Below are positions 17,035 through 24,657 of a DNA stretch of 64,000 nt, piece after piece. Source of the DNA: Vibrio porteresiae DSM 19223 (lineage in GTDB: Bacteria > Pseudomonadota > Gammaproteobacteria > Enterobacterales > Vibrionaceae); NCBI RefSeq assembly GCF_024347055.1, contig NZ_AP024896.1, positions 1,302,001-1,366,000 on the forward strand. Direction: 5' to 3'. Each line of letters opens with the position of its first letter. Positions within the stretch are counted from its first letter, which is position 1. The notes below the pieces were generated by a model. The model was not told where the DNA came from. It ran no database searches and saw only the letters and a program-made list of their open reading frames with translations. A program made the translations under genes and the position numbers.

Positions 17035-18234
17035 CTAAGCATACACCGGCGCAAATGCGTCTACAGACCCTTGATTCGTTTCATTATTCCAGTAAGGCGA
17101 CAGCTCACGTAAGCGCGCAACGATTGGTGGTAATTGCTCTAACACGTAATCGATGTCCTCTGGTTTGTTAAAGCGAGATAACGAAAAGCGTAACGTGCCA
17201 TGCGCTGCAGTGAATGGGATCTGCATCGCCTTCATTACGTGAGAAGGTTCCAATGATCCAGACGTGCAGGCTGAGCCAGATGAGGCAGCGATGCCCACTT
17301 GATTCATCATCAGTAGGAGTGCTTCCCCTTCCACGTACTCAATCGCGATATTGCAAGTATTCGGCACGCGATGTGCGCGGTTACCGGTGATAAAGCTATT
17401 AGGAATACGGGCGAGTAAACCTTGTTCTAGGCGATCACGCATCAGTTCAATGCGTGGAACCTCAGTTTCTAACGCGTTATAGGCCAGTTGCGCTGCCATC
17501 CCCATCGCAATGATCGATGCAGAGTTTTCCGTGCCCGCACGACGACCACGTTCTTGGTGACCGCCACGCAGCAGTGGACGAAAACGCGTGCCGCGACGTA
17601 GATAGAGCGCGCCAATCCCTTTCGGTGCATGAAACTTATGTCCAGAAATCGACAGCATATCGATATGCAAGGTTTTGACATCCATCGGAATTTTACCAGC
17701 GGCTTGCACCGCATCCACATGAACTAATGCGCCATACGACTTGGCTAAATGCGCCACACGTTCGATGGGAAAAATGGTTCCGGTTTCATTATTCGCCCAC
17801 ATCATAGTGACTAGGCAAACATTTCGATTGAGCGCCGCTTCAAAGGCTTTGAAATCCAAACGCCCTTTCTTATCCACGCCAATCCAATGCACTGTGTAGC
17901 CTTTACGCTCTAGGTTCTGACACAAAGTGAGCGTCGCTGGGTGTTCAACGCGTGTGGTGATGATCTCTTTTTTATCCGGATAAGCTTCCACGGCCGACAA
18001 AATCGCGGTGGTGGTGGCTTCGGTCGCACAAGAGGTAAACACAATTTCGCTTGAGTGCTGCGCACCCAACAGTTGCTGAACTTGCTCACGCGCAATTTCC
18101 ATGGCTTGTCCTACACGCGCACCAAGGCGGTGAATCGAAGATGGATTACCGTAAAACTGATCAAGATAAGGAATCATGGTATCCAACACACGTGGGTCAA
18201 TGCGGGTAGTCGCGTTGTTGTCGAGGTACACCAT
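17035..18234 (-). CDS. nifS: NifS cysteine desulfurase
   Basis: A 399-residue PLP enzyme that releases sulfur from cysteine for nitrogenase Fe-S clusters. The N-terminus is VYLDNNATTRIDP, the PLP lysine lies in SGHKFHAPKG and the persulfide cysteine in SSGSACTSGS. I prefer the ATG at 18234, which has AAGGA seven bases upstream and gives the N-terminus of known NifS; an in-frame ATG at 18264 would overlap nifU by 11 bases and add ten residues. NifS acts with the scaffold NifU encoded just upstream. Confidence 0.93.
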   Translation of the reverse strand: MVYLDNNATTRIDPRVLDTMIPYLDQFYGNPSSIHRLGARVGQAMEIAREQVQQLLGAQHSSEIVFTSCATEATTTAILSAVEAYPDKKEIITTRVEHPATLTLCQNLERKGYTVHWIGVDKKGRLDFKAFEAALNRNVCLVTMMWANNETGTIFPIERVAHLAKSYGALVHVDAVQAAGKIPMDVKTLHIDMLSISGHKFHAPKGIGALYLRRGTRFRPLLRGGHQERGRRAGTENSASIIAMGMAAQLAYNALETEVPRIELMRDRLEQGLLARIPNSFITGNRAHRVPNTCNIAIEYVEGEALLLMMNQVGIAASSGSACTSGSLEPSHVMKAMQIPFTAAHGTLRFSLSRFNKPEDIDYVLEQLPPIVARLRELSPYWNNETNQGSVDAFAPVYA

Positions 18235-18253
18235 AGGTGCTTCCTTGCTGCCG

Positions 18254-19177
18254 TTAGTGATCATAAGTCCCTTCCTTTGCTGGTTTCATTGCTGCATCTT
18301 CTTGCACTGGAAACACGGTGTACATTTCGCCTAAGGTTTGGCTGATTTGATGTTCAACATTGGCAAGTGTCAGGCCAGACAGGCCACAACCACTGCACGC
18401 CCCTACCATAGAAACAAACACCACGTTTTCTTCAATATCCACTAAGTGAATATCGCCACCATCCATTTGCACGCCAGGGCGCACATCGTCGATGATTTGA
18501 CTCACGGCATCCCAAATCTGTTGCTGTTGTACTGACTTGGTCGATGCACTGTCACTATCAATGTTATTGACAGCGATACGCATGCCGTACTCTGGATGTT
18601 CTGCGCGCATTTCCGCTAAACAATCTTCCAATACCCATTCGATCTTTTCATGGCAAGACGCACATGCACCGCCCGCTTTGGTGTAGTTGATCACCTCTTC
18701 CAACGTAGAAAGATTATTGGCTTTGACCACTCGTTTGATCATCACATCATCAATCGCAAAGCATTTACAGATCAGTTCGCCCTCTTCATGGTCAGCATCC
18801 ACTGCTTCACCACGGTAGTTTGCAGCGGCGGCGTGCAACGCTTCCATTCCCATCACAGAGCAGTGCATTTTTTCTGGTGGTAAGCCGTCAAGGAAATCGG
18901 CAATGTCTTTATTGGTAATCGCTAACGCATCATTTAGAGATTTACCAATGATCATTTCTGTCAGAGCTGAAGATGAAGCGATGGCACTACCACAACCAAA
19001 GGTTTGAAATCCAGCGTCTTCGATGGTCTCGGTTTGTGGATCGATTTTTAACGTTAAACTTAAGGCATCACCACAACTGATGGAGCCGACATCGCCTCGA
19101 GCGTTTGCATTGTCTACCAACTTGGCATTTCTCGGATGGAAGAAATGTTCTTTCACTTTCTCAGAGTAATCCCACAT
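18254..19177 (-). CDS. nifU: NifU Fe-S scaffold protein
   Basis: A 307-residue modular scaffold. Residues 1-125 are IscU-like with the conserved Cys pairs (SCGDAL, FGCGSAIASSS, MHCSV). The central domain binds a permanent [2Fe-2S] cluster (CKCF, then GGACASCHEKIEW). The C-terminal Nfu domain has GACSGCGLSG. It assembles clusters for NifH and NifDK using sulfur from NifS. It is the first gene of the nifUSVWZM unit, with a -24/-12-type promoter and two NifA sites upstream. Confidence 0.95.
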   Translation of the reverse strand: MWDYSEKVKEHFFHPRNAKLVDNANARGDVGSISCGDALSLTLKIDPQTETIEDAGFQTFGCGSAIASSSALTEMIIGKSLNDALAITNKDIADFLDGLPPEKMHCSVMGMEALHAAAANYRGEAVDADHEEGELICKCFAIDDVMIKRVVKANNLSTLEEVINYTKAGGACASCHEKIEWVLEDCLAEMRAEHPEYGMRIAVNNIDSDSASTKSVQQQQIWDAVSQIIDDVRPGVQMDGGDIHLVDIEENVVFVSMVGACSGCGLSGLTLANVEHQISQTLGEMYTVFPVQEDAAMKPAKEGTYDH

Positions 19178-19253
19178 AACTGCTCCTTACTGTTTGCTTT
19201 GCTTCCCACGCGTCCTGCGTGTGTGTTTGTTGTTGTGAAACTTTTTTATAAGG

Positions 19254-19280
19254 TGCAAGTTGCATGGCAATTTGTGACCA
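19254..19280 (-). promoter_or_regulatory. Sigma-54-type promoter for nifUSVWZM (imperfect)
   Basis: On the minus strand TGCCATGCAACTTGCA has a perfect -12 half (TTGCA) and correct spacing, but its -24 half has GC where GG is expected. An overlapping TGGTCACAAATTGCCA has the GG but one base too little spacing. One of the two should be the promoter, given the NifA sites upstream. It lies 77-103 bases before the nifU start. Confidence 0.55.
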
Positions 19281-19391
19281 GCACACGTTTTAACACCACA
19301 TAAATGAGATAAGAGATTGAATATTCGAAGGTTATTTTTTTGAAGTAGGTCATGTTTTACAATTCTTTACTGTTAACCCAATAGCTACATT

Positions 19392-19407
19392 TGTTCGCTA
19401 TAGGACA
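19392..19407. promoter_or_regulatory. NifA upstream activating sequence (proximal)
   Basis: TGT-TCGCTATAGG-ACA exactly matches the NifA consensus TGT-N10-ACA and lies about 115-125 bases upstream of the nifU promoter elements, a normal enhancer distance. Confidence 0.75.
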
Positions 19408-19460
19408 AAAAACACGACAAAATCGCTGATGGAAACCCGACAAAACGAACAATATTAGCA

Positions 19461-19476
19461 TGTCATGATTAAAACA
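19461..19476. promoter_or_regulatory. NifA upstream activating sequence (distal)
   Basis: TGT-CATGATTAAA-ACA is a second exact TGT-N10-ACA site, 69 bases from the first. Paired sites of this kind are common before nif promoters. Confidence 0.65.
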
Positions 19477-19515
19477 AAGTAAGTAAAATCAATAACCTAA
19501 TAATCTAATATTGAT

Positions 19516-19543
19516 AAAAAATGGGACAGAATGTCTGTCCCAT
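19516..19543 (-). terminator. Rho-independent terminator after the nif ferredoxin gene
   Basis: ATGGGACAG pairs with CTGTCCCAT around a 5-base loop. On the minus strand the stem is followed by six T, making a strong terminator for the nifENX-ferredoxin unit. Confidence 0.88.
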
Positions 19544-19595
19544 TAGAAGTTACGTTAGCATAATCGCCCTGCACAAAGGCCATTAGGCATCCGCA

Positions 19596-19886
19596 CTATG
19601 CTGCAGCTGGCGCAAAAGATTGGCAATTCTTCGGACACACTTTGTTGCACGAGGTACAACCAATACAGTCCGCGGCGTTTTTAATGCTCATGACCATCAT
19701 GACTTCATCTTCTTCAAAATAGTCATCGTCTTCATCCACGCCCTCTTTCTCTACCAGGTCAAACACATCTCGAGAACAGACCTTGTAACAGCGGCCACAA
19801 CCGATGCAGCTATTTTGGTCGATGCTCGATATAAATTGAGGCTCCCAAGGCTCGCCTCCACGGGTATAACTCACAATATTGCTCAC
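19596..19886 (-). CDS. nif-specific ferredoxin, 2[4Fe-4S] type III
   Basis: A 96-residue bacterial-type ferredoxin with two cluster motifs, CIGCGRCYKVC and CIGCTSCNKVCPKNC, separated by an acidic insert (DEDDDYFEED), matching the nif-associated ferredoxin III family. TRGGEPWEPQF near the N-terminus is also typical. I start it at the GTG at 19886, preceded by AAGGA at eight bases; an ATG at 19919 inside the nifX tail would add 11 unrelated residues. It probably supplies electrons for cofactor synthesis or nitrogenase. No homologue sits here in Klebsiella. Confidence 0.88.
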   Translation of the reverse strand: MSNIVSYTRGGEPWEPQFISSIDQNSCIGCGRCYKVCSRDVFDLVEKEGVDEDDDYFEEDEVMMVMSIKNAADCIGCTSCNKVCPKNCQSFAPAAA

Positions 19887-19905
19887 ACTTATTTTCCTTA
19901 TCGAT

Positions 19906-20397
19906 TTACCATTCTTCATCCATTAACTGTTCATAGCGCTGAGCTTCTGAGCTACTCGCTTGTGCGACCAGTAATTGATTCTGTTTCATTGCCCGAGCCA
20001 GCCACCCTTTCGGACCGCCATCAACTTCTTGCTTGAGATCCGACAACAGCTCATGAATATCGGTGCCCGCCATCACTTTCACCGGATGGATGTGGTTATC
20101 GAGCAGTTGGCGAATGGCCGCAGCGCCGCACGCGTTGCAATACACTGCAGCGCAATCTTCTAAATCGCTGATGCGCTTTGGCAATTTGTCGTGCGTGGTA
20201 GTTGATGATTCGGTGTATTCAATCGCTTCGAGCAAATTCCAGCCCTCTTGATGCAAACCATAGATCAACATACCGCGCGCACTGCCAAAGTGCTGGTCGA
20301 CCTTTTGCCGGGTTTCGGTAGCAAAAGCGACTTTCAAGTAGAAATCTTCTAGATTGCGATTGGGCTTCACCGTCAATTTACGTTCACTGATTTTCAT
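19906..20397 (-). CDS. nifX: NifX, FeMo-co/NifB-co carrier
   Basis: A 163-residue protein of the dinitrogenase iron-molybdenum cofactor family. It carries cofactor precursors between NifB and NifEN. LKVAFATETRQKVDQHFGSARGMLIY and VYCNACGAAAIRQLLDN are characteristic. It overlaps the nifN stop by four bases (ATGA), showing coupling. The C-terminal extension after residue 135 is normal for NifX. Confidence 0.92.
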   Translation of the reverse strand: MKISERKLTVKPNRNLEDFYLKVAFATETRQKVDQHFGSARGMLIYGLHQEGWNLLEAIEYTESSTTTHDKLPKRISDLEDCAAVYCNACGAAAIRQLLDNHIHPVKVMAGTDIHELLSDLKQEVDGGPKGWLARAMKQNQLLVAQASSSEAQRYEQLMDEEW

Positions 20398-21764
20398 GCG
20401 GCACCTCGGTTTTGTTTGACCTCTTGCGCGGTAAAACGATAAGCGCTGATGTGAGGTTCCACTTCCTCTTTTTCGGTGATGATCATGCTATTGGCCATTG
20501 CAAATAAGCGCTCGCGCATCCCTTCATAACCAAATTGGCGCACATCCATATTGCCGTAGCGATCCGAAACGGGATAACCGGTGCGCAATACTGGAATGGT
20601 GGGCTCACACATGACTGCCGCATGACTGTTACTCACCACCAAACGCAAATCGGGATAGGATTTATCGAGCTGAGCGAGATCGCCAATGATCACTTCATCA
20701 CAAGCGAGATCTTCAAACCCAGCATCTTGACTGGTGGTGATCACCTGATGGATATGCCCGCCCATCGCGGCAATTAAACTGGCATAACCTTTCGCTAGAT
20801 CAGGCTCAAGGGCAATGGCATAGGTTTCATGAGTGAGCACAAAATGGCTATCGAGCATCGCATCCTGTACCCGCTGACGAGCACGAGTGATCCAACTGGG
20901 CACATCTTTACCACTGAGCTTAGCTAGGGTCATCACAAAGCGATCCACCTGTTCAATGGTCATGCCCATACCAAAATTGAACGCGGGTATCCCAAAGCGT
21001 TTTTCCAACCACACCCCAGTGTCGGTTAACGAGTCGCCAAACACCAAAGTGGCATCGCTTTCCGACATCATTTCAATTTCCAGTACCGAAGTGCCCCCCA
21101 TGCTGGTCGGAGAGAAATCGTCGTCACCTAAATGACCATCGAGAGAGAGCGACAAATCCGGTACAAAAATCCCCTCAACATCAAATGCATTGAGATACTG
21201 CTTGATGGTATCGATGTCGGCGGCGGTCATACCGACACTGCACAGCACATTAACTTGCACACGCTGCTTTTGTCGGCGAGTGGGCTCTTTCACTAGCTGT
21301 TTAACCAAGCAATTGACCGCATAAGCGTAACCACTTTGCATTGAGCCGGTAAAATCAGGGGTGTGCATGGTAACGACGCGCGTGGCGTTGTATTGCGGTT
21401 TATCGCGGCGAAATTGACTGACGACACGAAACAGGTCGGTGCCCTGCAATTCGGTCAGCCCTGTAGTCATCACGGTAATCAGTTCTGGTGAGTTTTTGTC
21501 GCATAACGTACAAAGCGCTTCGAACAAATTGTCGTCACCGCCCATCACTGCCGACACTTGGTCTATCGCGGTGTTTTGTAATGGAATCGGTTCACGTAAA
21601 TGACCAATGAGGAACACTTTAGCAAAGGCACTGCACCCTTGTGCCCCATGCAACAGCGGCACGGTGCGACGAATCCCAAAGCTCGCTAAAATCGCACCCG
21701 TTGCTGAACTGGTGCGCAGCGGTTGGGTAACCAAAGGGGTATTTTGTTTGATGATTTTTGGCAT
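20394..21764 (-). CDS. nifN: NifN, FeMo-co assembly scaffold beta subunit
   Basis: A 456-residue NifK-like protein that forms the NifEN scaffold on which FeMo-co is matured. The N-terminus has LLHGAQGCSAF and the interior VVTMHTPDFTGSMQSGYAYA, both shared with NifK/NifN. It is somewhat shorter than NifK and lacks its N-terminal extension, as expected. Ten bases separate it from nifE. Confidence 0.95.
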   Translation of the reverse strand: MPKIIKQNTPLVTQPLRTSSATGAILASFGIRRTVPLLHGAQGCSAFAKVFLIGHLREPIPLQNTAIDQVSAVMGGDDNLFEALCTLCDKNSPELITVMTTGLTELQGTDLFRVVSQFRRDKPQYNATRVVTMHTPDFTGSMQSGYAYAVNCLVKQLVKEPTRRQKQRVQVNVLCSVGMTAADIDTIKQYLNAFDVEGIFVPDLSLSLDGHLGDDDFSPTSMGGTSVLEIEMMSESDATLVFGDSLTDTGVWLEKRFGIPAFNFGMGMTIEQVDRFVMTLAKLSGKDVPSWITRARQRVQDAMLDSHFVLTHETYAIALEPDLAKGYASLIAAMGGHIHQVITTSQDAGFEDLACDEVIIGDLAQLDKSYPDLRLVVSNSHAAVMCEPTIPVLRTGYPVSDRYGNMDVRQFGYEGMRERLFAMANSMIITEKEEVEPHISAYRFTAQEVKQNRGAA

Positions 21765-21774
21765 GCGCTACTCC

Positions 21775-23205
21775 TTAGCCACGATGATTCACAACAAGAT
21801 GAGTTTCAGGCGCTCCTTCTGCCACGCTTTCACTCAACCACGGCGCACTGCTACGTGCGACATCCCAAATGGGCGCTTCTAAGGTGCGACACAATTCGAT
21901 CGCCAGACGAATCATCCCTTCATATCCGGCATAAGCATGTTCGCGCTCTTGGTTGATATGCAAGAAAGGCAAACGCGCTTTCAACGAGGTGTACATATTA
22001 CGTCCACCAGCGATCATCACATCAGCATGAAACTGGTGATAGGTATCAATTAACAGCCTTGCGCCACCTTCATCGAGCATAAGCGCATCTTGTCCCATAA
22101 TGTCGATGATGCGTTTTTTGTCCGACTGAGTCGATTTACGCGTCCCAGTCGCAATGCACTCAATGCCGAGATCTTTCAGCGCAGAAATAACCGACCACGA
22201 TTTCACCCCGCCGGTATAGAGCAATGCTCGCTTGCCTTCCAAACGCGCTTTATACGGAGCTAACGCCTCCCTAAGCCGTTTTTCTTCACGGGCAATTAAG
22301 GCCTCAGTCTCTTCGGTGAGCTTAGGATCGTTAAGCAGTTTAGCGAAGGTGCGCAGTGCGGTAGAGGTATCTTCAATGCCATAGAAACTCCCCTCAAACC
22401 AAGGAATGCCCCATTTCTCTTGCAGGCTACGTGCGACGTTCACTTGCGCGCGAGCACACACCACCATGGATGCGTCGGCGCGATGCATGGTTTGAATTTG
22501 GTGAAACAAGGTGTCCCCTGCCAAACAGCACAAAATGCGAATGCCGAGCTCTTCAAAAAGGCGTGAGACATGCCAAAATTCACCTGCGATGTTGTACTCA
22601 CCAATCAGAACGATGTCATGCACATGGCGAGTGGGATCGTGTTTCATTAAGGGTTTTGCTGGCGGCTCTGCCGTACCCACCACTTTTTCGACCATCACGT
22701 GTCCAGCAATACGGTTACCCAGGTTTTTGTTGCCATAAAATCCCGCCGCATCCACCGCAATCACAGGAATGCCCCAACGTTCTTGGGCGACATCGCAAAT
22801 GGCTTGAATATCATTGCCTTCCAAGGCGGGGACACAGGTCATGTAGACAAACACCGCTGGCGGGTTGTGCTCTTTAATCAGTTGCTTGATGGCATGCAGT
22901 AAGCGTTTTTCAGCGCGCCCCATGATCACATCTTGTTCGTTAAGATCAGTGGTAAAACCATAGCGAAACAGGTCACTGCCCACTGCTCTAGTACCGCGGT
23001 TATCCCAACTGTTGCCCGCACAGGCGATCGGACCATGGATGATGTGCCCAACATCGGCAATTGGCAGTAAGCTAATTTGTGCCCCATCAAAGCAGCAGCC
23101 ACCCGCAGTCGCTCCCGGTTTTGGCCGACTACAACCACTTTTCTCCCCCTTGTTATGCTCACAAGCGGGCTCATCCTGTAGTAATTTGATTTCTGATTGT
23201 TTCAT
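21775..23205 (-). CDS. nifE: NifE, FeMo-co assembly scaffold alpha subunit
   Basis: A 476-residue NifD-like protein, partner of NifN. It has DEPACEHN, GCSRPKPGATAGGCCFDGAQ and HGPIACAGNSWDNRG, closely matching Klebsiella NifE. The ATG at 23205 is preceded by GGAGGGG and aligns with known NifE starts; an ATG 15 codons earlier is in frame but lacks a good ribosome site. It opens the nifENX-ferredoxin unit, with a sigma-54 promoter 54 bases upstream. Confidence 0.95.
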   Translation of the reverse strand: MKQSEIKLLQDEPACEHNKGEKSGCSRPKPGATAGGCCFDGAQISLLPIADVGHIIHGPIACAGNSWDNRGTRAVGSDLFRYGFTTDLNEQDVIMGRAEKRLLHAIKQLIKEHNPPAVFVYMTCVPALEGNDIQAICDVAQERWGIPVIAVDAAGFYGNKNLGNRIAGHVMVEKVVGTAEPPAKPLMKHDPTRHVHDIVLIGEYNIAGEFWHVSRLFEELGIRILCCLAGDTLFHQIQTMHRADASMVVCARAQVNVARSLQEKWGIPWFEGSFYGIEDTSTALRTFAKLLNDPKLTEETEALIAREEKRLREALAPYKARLEGKRALLYTGGVKSWSVISALKDLGIECIATGTRKSTQSDKKRIIDIMGQDALMLDEGGARLLIDTYHQFHADVMIAGGRNMYTSLKARLPFLHINQEREHAYAGYEGMIRLAIELCRTLEAPIWDVARSSAPWLSESVAEGAPETHLVVNHRG

Positions 23206-23258
23206 TGGCCCCTCCGACCTGACAAACGTCGATCTTTCCTGATCACTCAAAACGAAGG

Positions 23259-23274
23259 TGCAATAAACGAACCA
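23259..23274 (-). promoter_or_regulatory. Sigma-54 promoter for nifENX
   Basis: TGGTTCGTTTATTGCA on the minus strand has GG and GC separated by exactly ten bases and a perfect TTGCA -12 half. Confidence 0.8.
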
Positions 23275-23335
23275 TAGATAAGCTATTGAATTTTAAAGAG
23301 GTAAAAAGGGAGTTGTAGGAAAATAAAAGAGACAT

Positions 23336-23351
23336 TGTCGGAAAGACGACA
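23336..23351. promoter_or_regulatory. NifA site for nifENX
   Basis: TGT-CGGAAAGACG-ACA exactly fits TGT-N10-ACA, about 65 bases above the nifE -24 element, between that promoter and the end of the preceding gene. Confidence 0.7.
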
Positions 23352-23353
23352 AA

Positions 23354-23376
23354 GCGCTTCACTCTTCGTGAAGCGC
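23354..23376 (-). terminator. Stem-loop at end of the nifHDKTY unit
   Basis: GCGCTTCAC pairs with GTGAAGCGC across a 5-base loop and overlaps the last codons of the small gene ending at 23359. Only a short CTTTG follows on the minus strand, so read-through into nifE is possible. Confidence 0.55.
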
Positions 23377-23652
23377 AATAACCAGCCCTGAACAGGCATT
23401 GAGATCGGTGGTGACGCGGCTGCAGCCACCTTGCGCAGAATGAGCGACTAAATGTAAATCGAACTGCTCATACTCAACATACGGATCATGGCTGCCCATA
23501 TCGGATTCAAAGCAGAGCGTGAAACTCACCCCTGGGTATTGCTGTTTAAAACGGGCAACTACCGCATCACTCATGGTGGGTTGAGCGGCAAGAGACGCCC
23601 CGATGGCTTCAATCTCCTGCACACTCAAAGTCGCCAAATTGACACATTCCAT
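23359..23652 (-). CDS. Small nif-cluster protein of unknown function (DUF6129-like)
   Basis: A 97-residue acidic protein with a Cys-containing C-terminal half (GGCSRVTTDLNACSG) and no signal peptide or membrane segment. I tentatively relate it to the DUF6129 proteins found near nifT/nifY in some diazotrophs; that is memory of the family, not an alignment. Its start shares one base with the nifY stop (TAATG), so it is translated with nifY and probably has a nif-related role. Klebsiella has no gene here. Confidence 0.75.
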   Translation of the reverse strand: MECVNLATLSVQEIEAIGASLAAQPTMSDAVVARFKQQYPGVSFTLCFESDMGSHDPYVEYEQFDLHLVAHSAQGGCSRVTTDLNACSGLVIALHEE

Positions 23653-24335
23653 TAGGCGGCATCCTCATCAAAGCACTCTTTGGGTTGATAGATTCCCATG
23701 AACTTTTGCAACCAAGGTGGTGGTGATTGGCGGATCACGTTAGACAGTTCGTTTAACGTATCCTCAGCTGACGTAGGAACGGCCCGTTTGATCGGATGCA
23801 CATTGGCACGAGTCACGCGTGCGGCGGCAGGCCCTCCGATAGAGAGCGTGAAAAGGATTTGGCAGTCACGAATTTTGCTCAATAGATAGAGCGCACGCTC
23901 TTCCCCTTTTAATCCGGCATCGATAGAGCGCACATCCACCAGCTGATGTTCGGTGCTATTCACTTCATAAATCAACACACGTAGACAAGAGCCGTAGTGA
24001 CCATTGATCATCTCACCTTGATTCGATGTCAAAGCCACGCGCAGTTTGGGTCCAGTCAACGGAGATTTGGCCGTCACATGGGGCATGTCGTTACTCTCCA
24101 TCGGCGCAGTTAACACTTCTAGTGCACTTTTGATCTCTTTTTTACTGGTCTCAACGCCTAATGAATTGACCATCAAATGAAACGCCTGCGGTGAAAGGCC
24201 AAGCAATTTTTCCTCGCTTAGCGGTTCACCTAAATGTTGTACCAATAATCCCAGTAAGGCTCGCACTGGGACATTAGGCAGTGCTTTGACTGCCATGGCC
24301 ACCCGAACGGCGGCCGGTTCTGTTAAAGATTCCAT
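23652..24335 (-). CDS. nifY: NifY, apo-nitrogenase/cofactor chaperone
   Basis: A 227-residue NifX/NifY-family protein that binds apo-NifDK or FeMo-co during insertion. The N-terminal 80 residues form a helical domain; the C-terminal half is the cofactor-binding domain (LRVALTSNQGEMINGHYGSCLRV, then ILFTLSIGGPAAARV). The start is placed at 24335, with AAGGAG six bases upstream; a longer frame would overlap nifT with unrelated sequence. It is coupled to the small gene downstream. Confidence 0.9.
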   Translation of the reverse strand: MESLTEPAAVRVAMAVKALPNVPVRALLGLLVQHLGEPLSEEKLLGLSPQAFHLMVNSLGVETSKKEIKSALEVLTAPMESNDMPHVTAKSPLTGPKLRVALTSNQGEMINGHYGSCLRVLIYEVNSTEHQLVDVRSIDAGLKGEERALYLLSKIRDCQILFTLSIGGPAAARVTRANVHPIKRAVPTSAEDTLNELSNVIRQSPPPWLQKFMGIYQPKECFDEDAA

Positions 24336-24348
24336 TCTTTGCTCCTTG

Positions 24349-24567
24349 CTACGCTGCTTGTAGCCGCTTGGCTCGCACCGAGATGGGTAACTTGGGTTTC
24401 TCCATCGGATCAATATGATAGATGGCACCACTGACCAGATGGATCTCACCGCCCCACTTGGCATCGGTATCAAATTCCATTGTGGTAATCGCCACTTCCA
24501 AATCTTTTTTTGCGATATAAAGGCACAGGTCACCGCCTTCGTTGTATTGAATCATCACATTCGCCAT
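24349..24567 (-). CDS. nifT: NifT/FixU family protein
   Basis: A 72-residue protein of the NifT/FixU family (LCLYIAKKDLEVAI, WGGEIHLVSG). Its precise role in nitrogenase maturation is not settled. It follows nifK by 90 bases including a hairpin, and is 13 bases before nifY. Confidence 0.92.
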   Translation of the reverse strand: MANVMIQYNEGGDLCLYIAKKDLEVAITTMEFDTDAKWGGEIHLVSGAIYHIDPMEKPKLPISVRAKRLQAA

Positions 24568-24627
24568 CGTACTCTTCCTTGTCGTTTCTCTGAGGTGATT
24601 CTTACCTTGGGCAAAGCCGAAGGAAAT

Positions 24628-24650
24628 AAGGTCAGCACGAGGCTGACCTT
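24628..24650 (-). repeat. Stem-loop between nifK and nifT
   Basis: AAGGTCAGC pairs with GCTGACCTT over a 5-base loop just beyond the nifK stop. The following ATTTCC is too poor for efficient termination, so a role in stabilising nifHDK mRNA or lowering nifTY expression is more likely. Confidence 0.65.
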
Positions 24651-24657
24651 CTGGTGG

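Larger units (their letters stand above)
19178..19595 (-). other. nifU promoter region
   Basis: A 418-base spacer holding, from the nifU side outwards, a sigma-54-type promoter, two TGT-N10-ACA NifA sites and the terminator of the preceding ferredoxin gene. No additional coding frame is supported. Confidence 0.7.

Noticed and set aside
22431..22877. 148-codon plus-strand frame opposite nifE
   Set aside because: Arg/Pro/Cys-rich product typical of an antisense shadow of a real gene.
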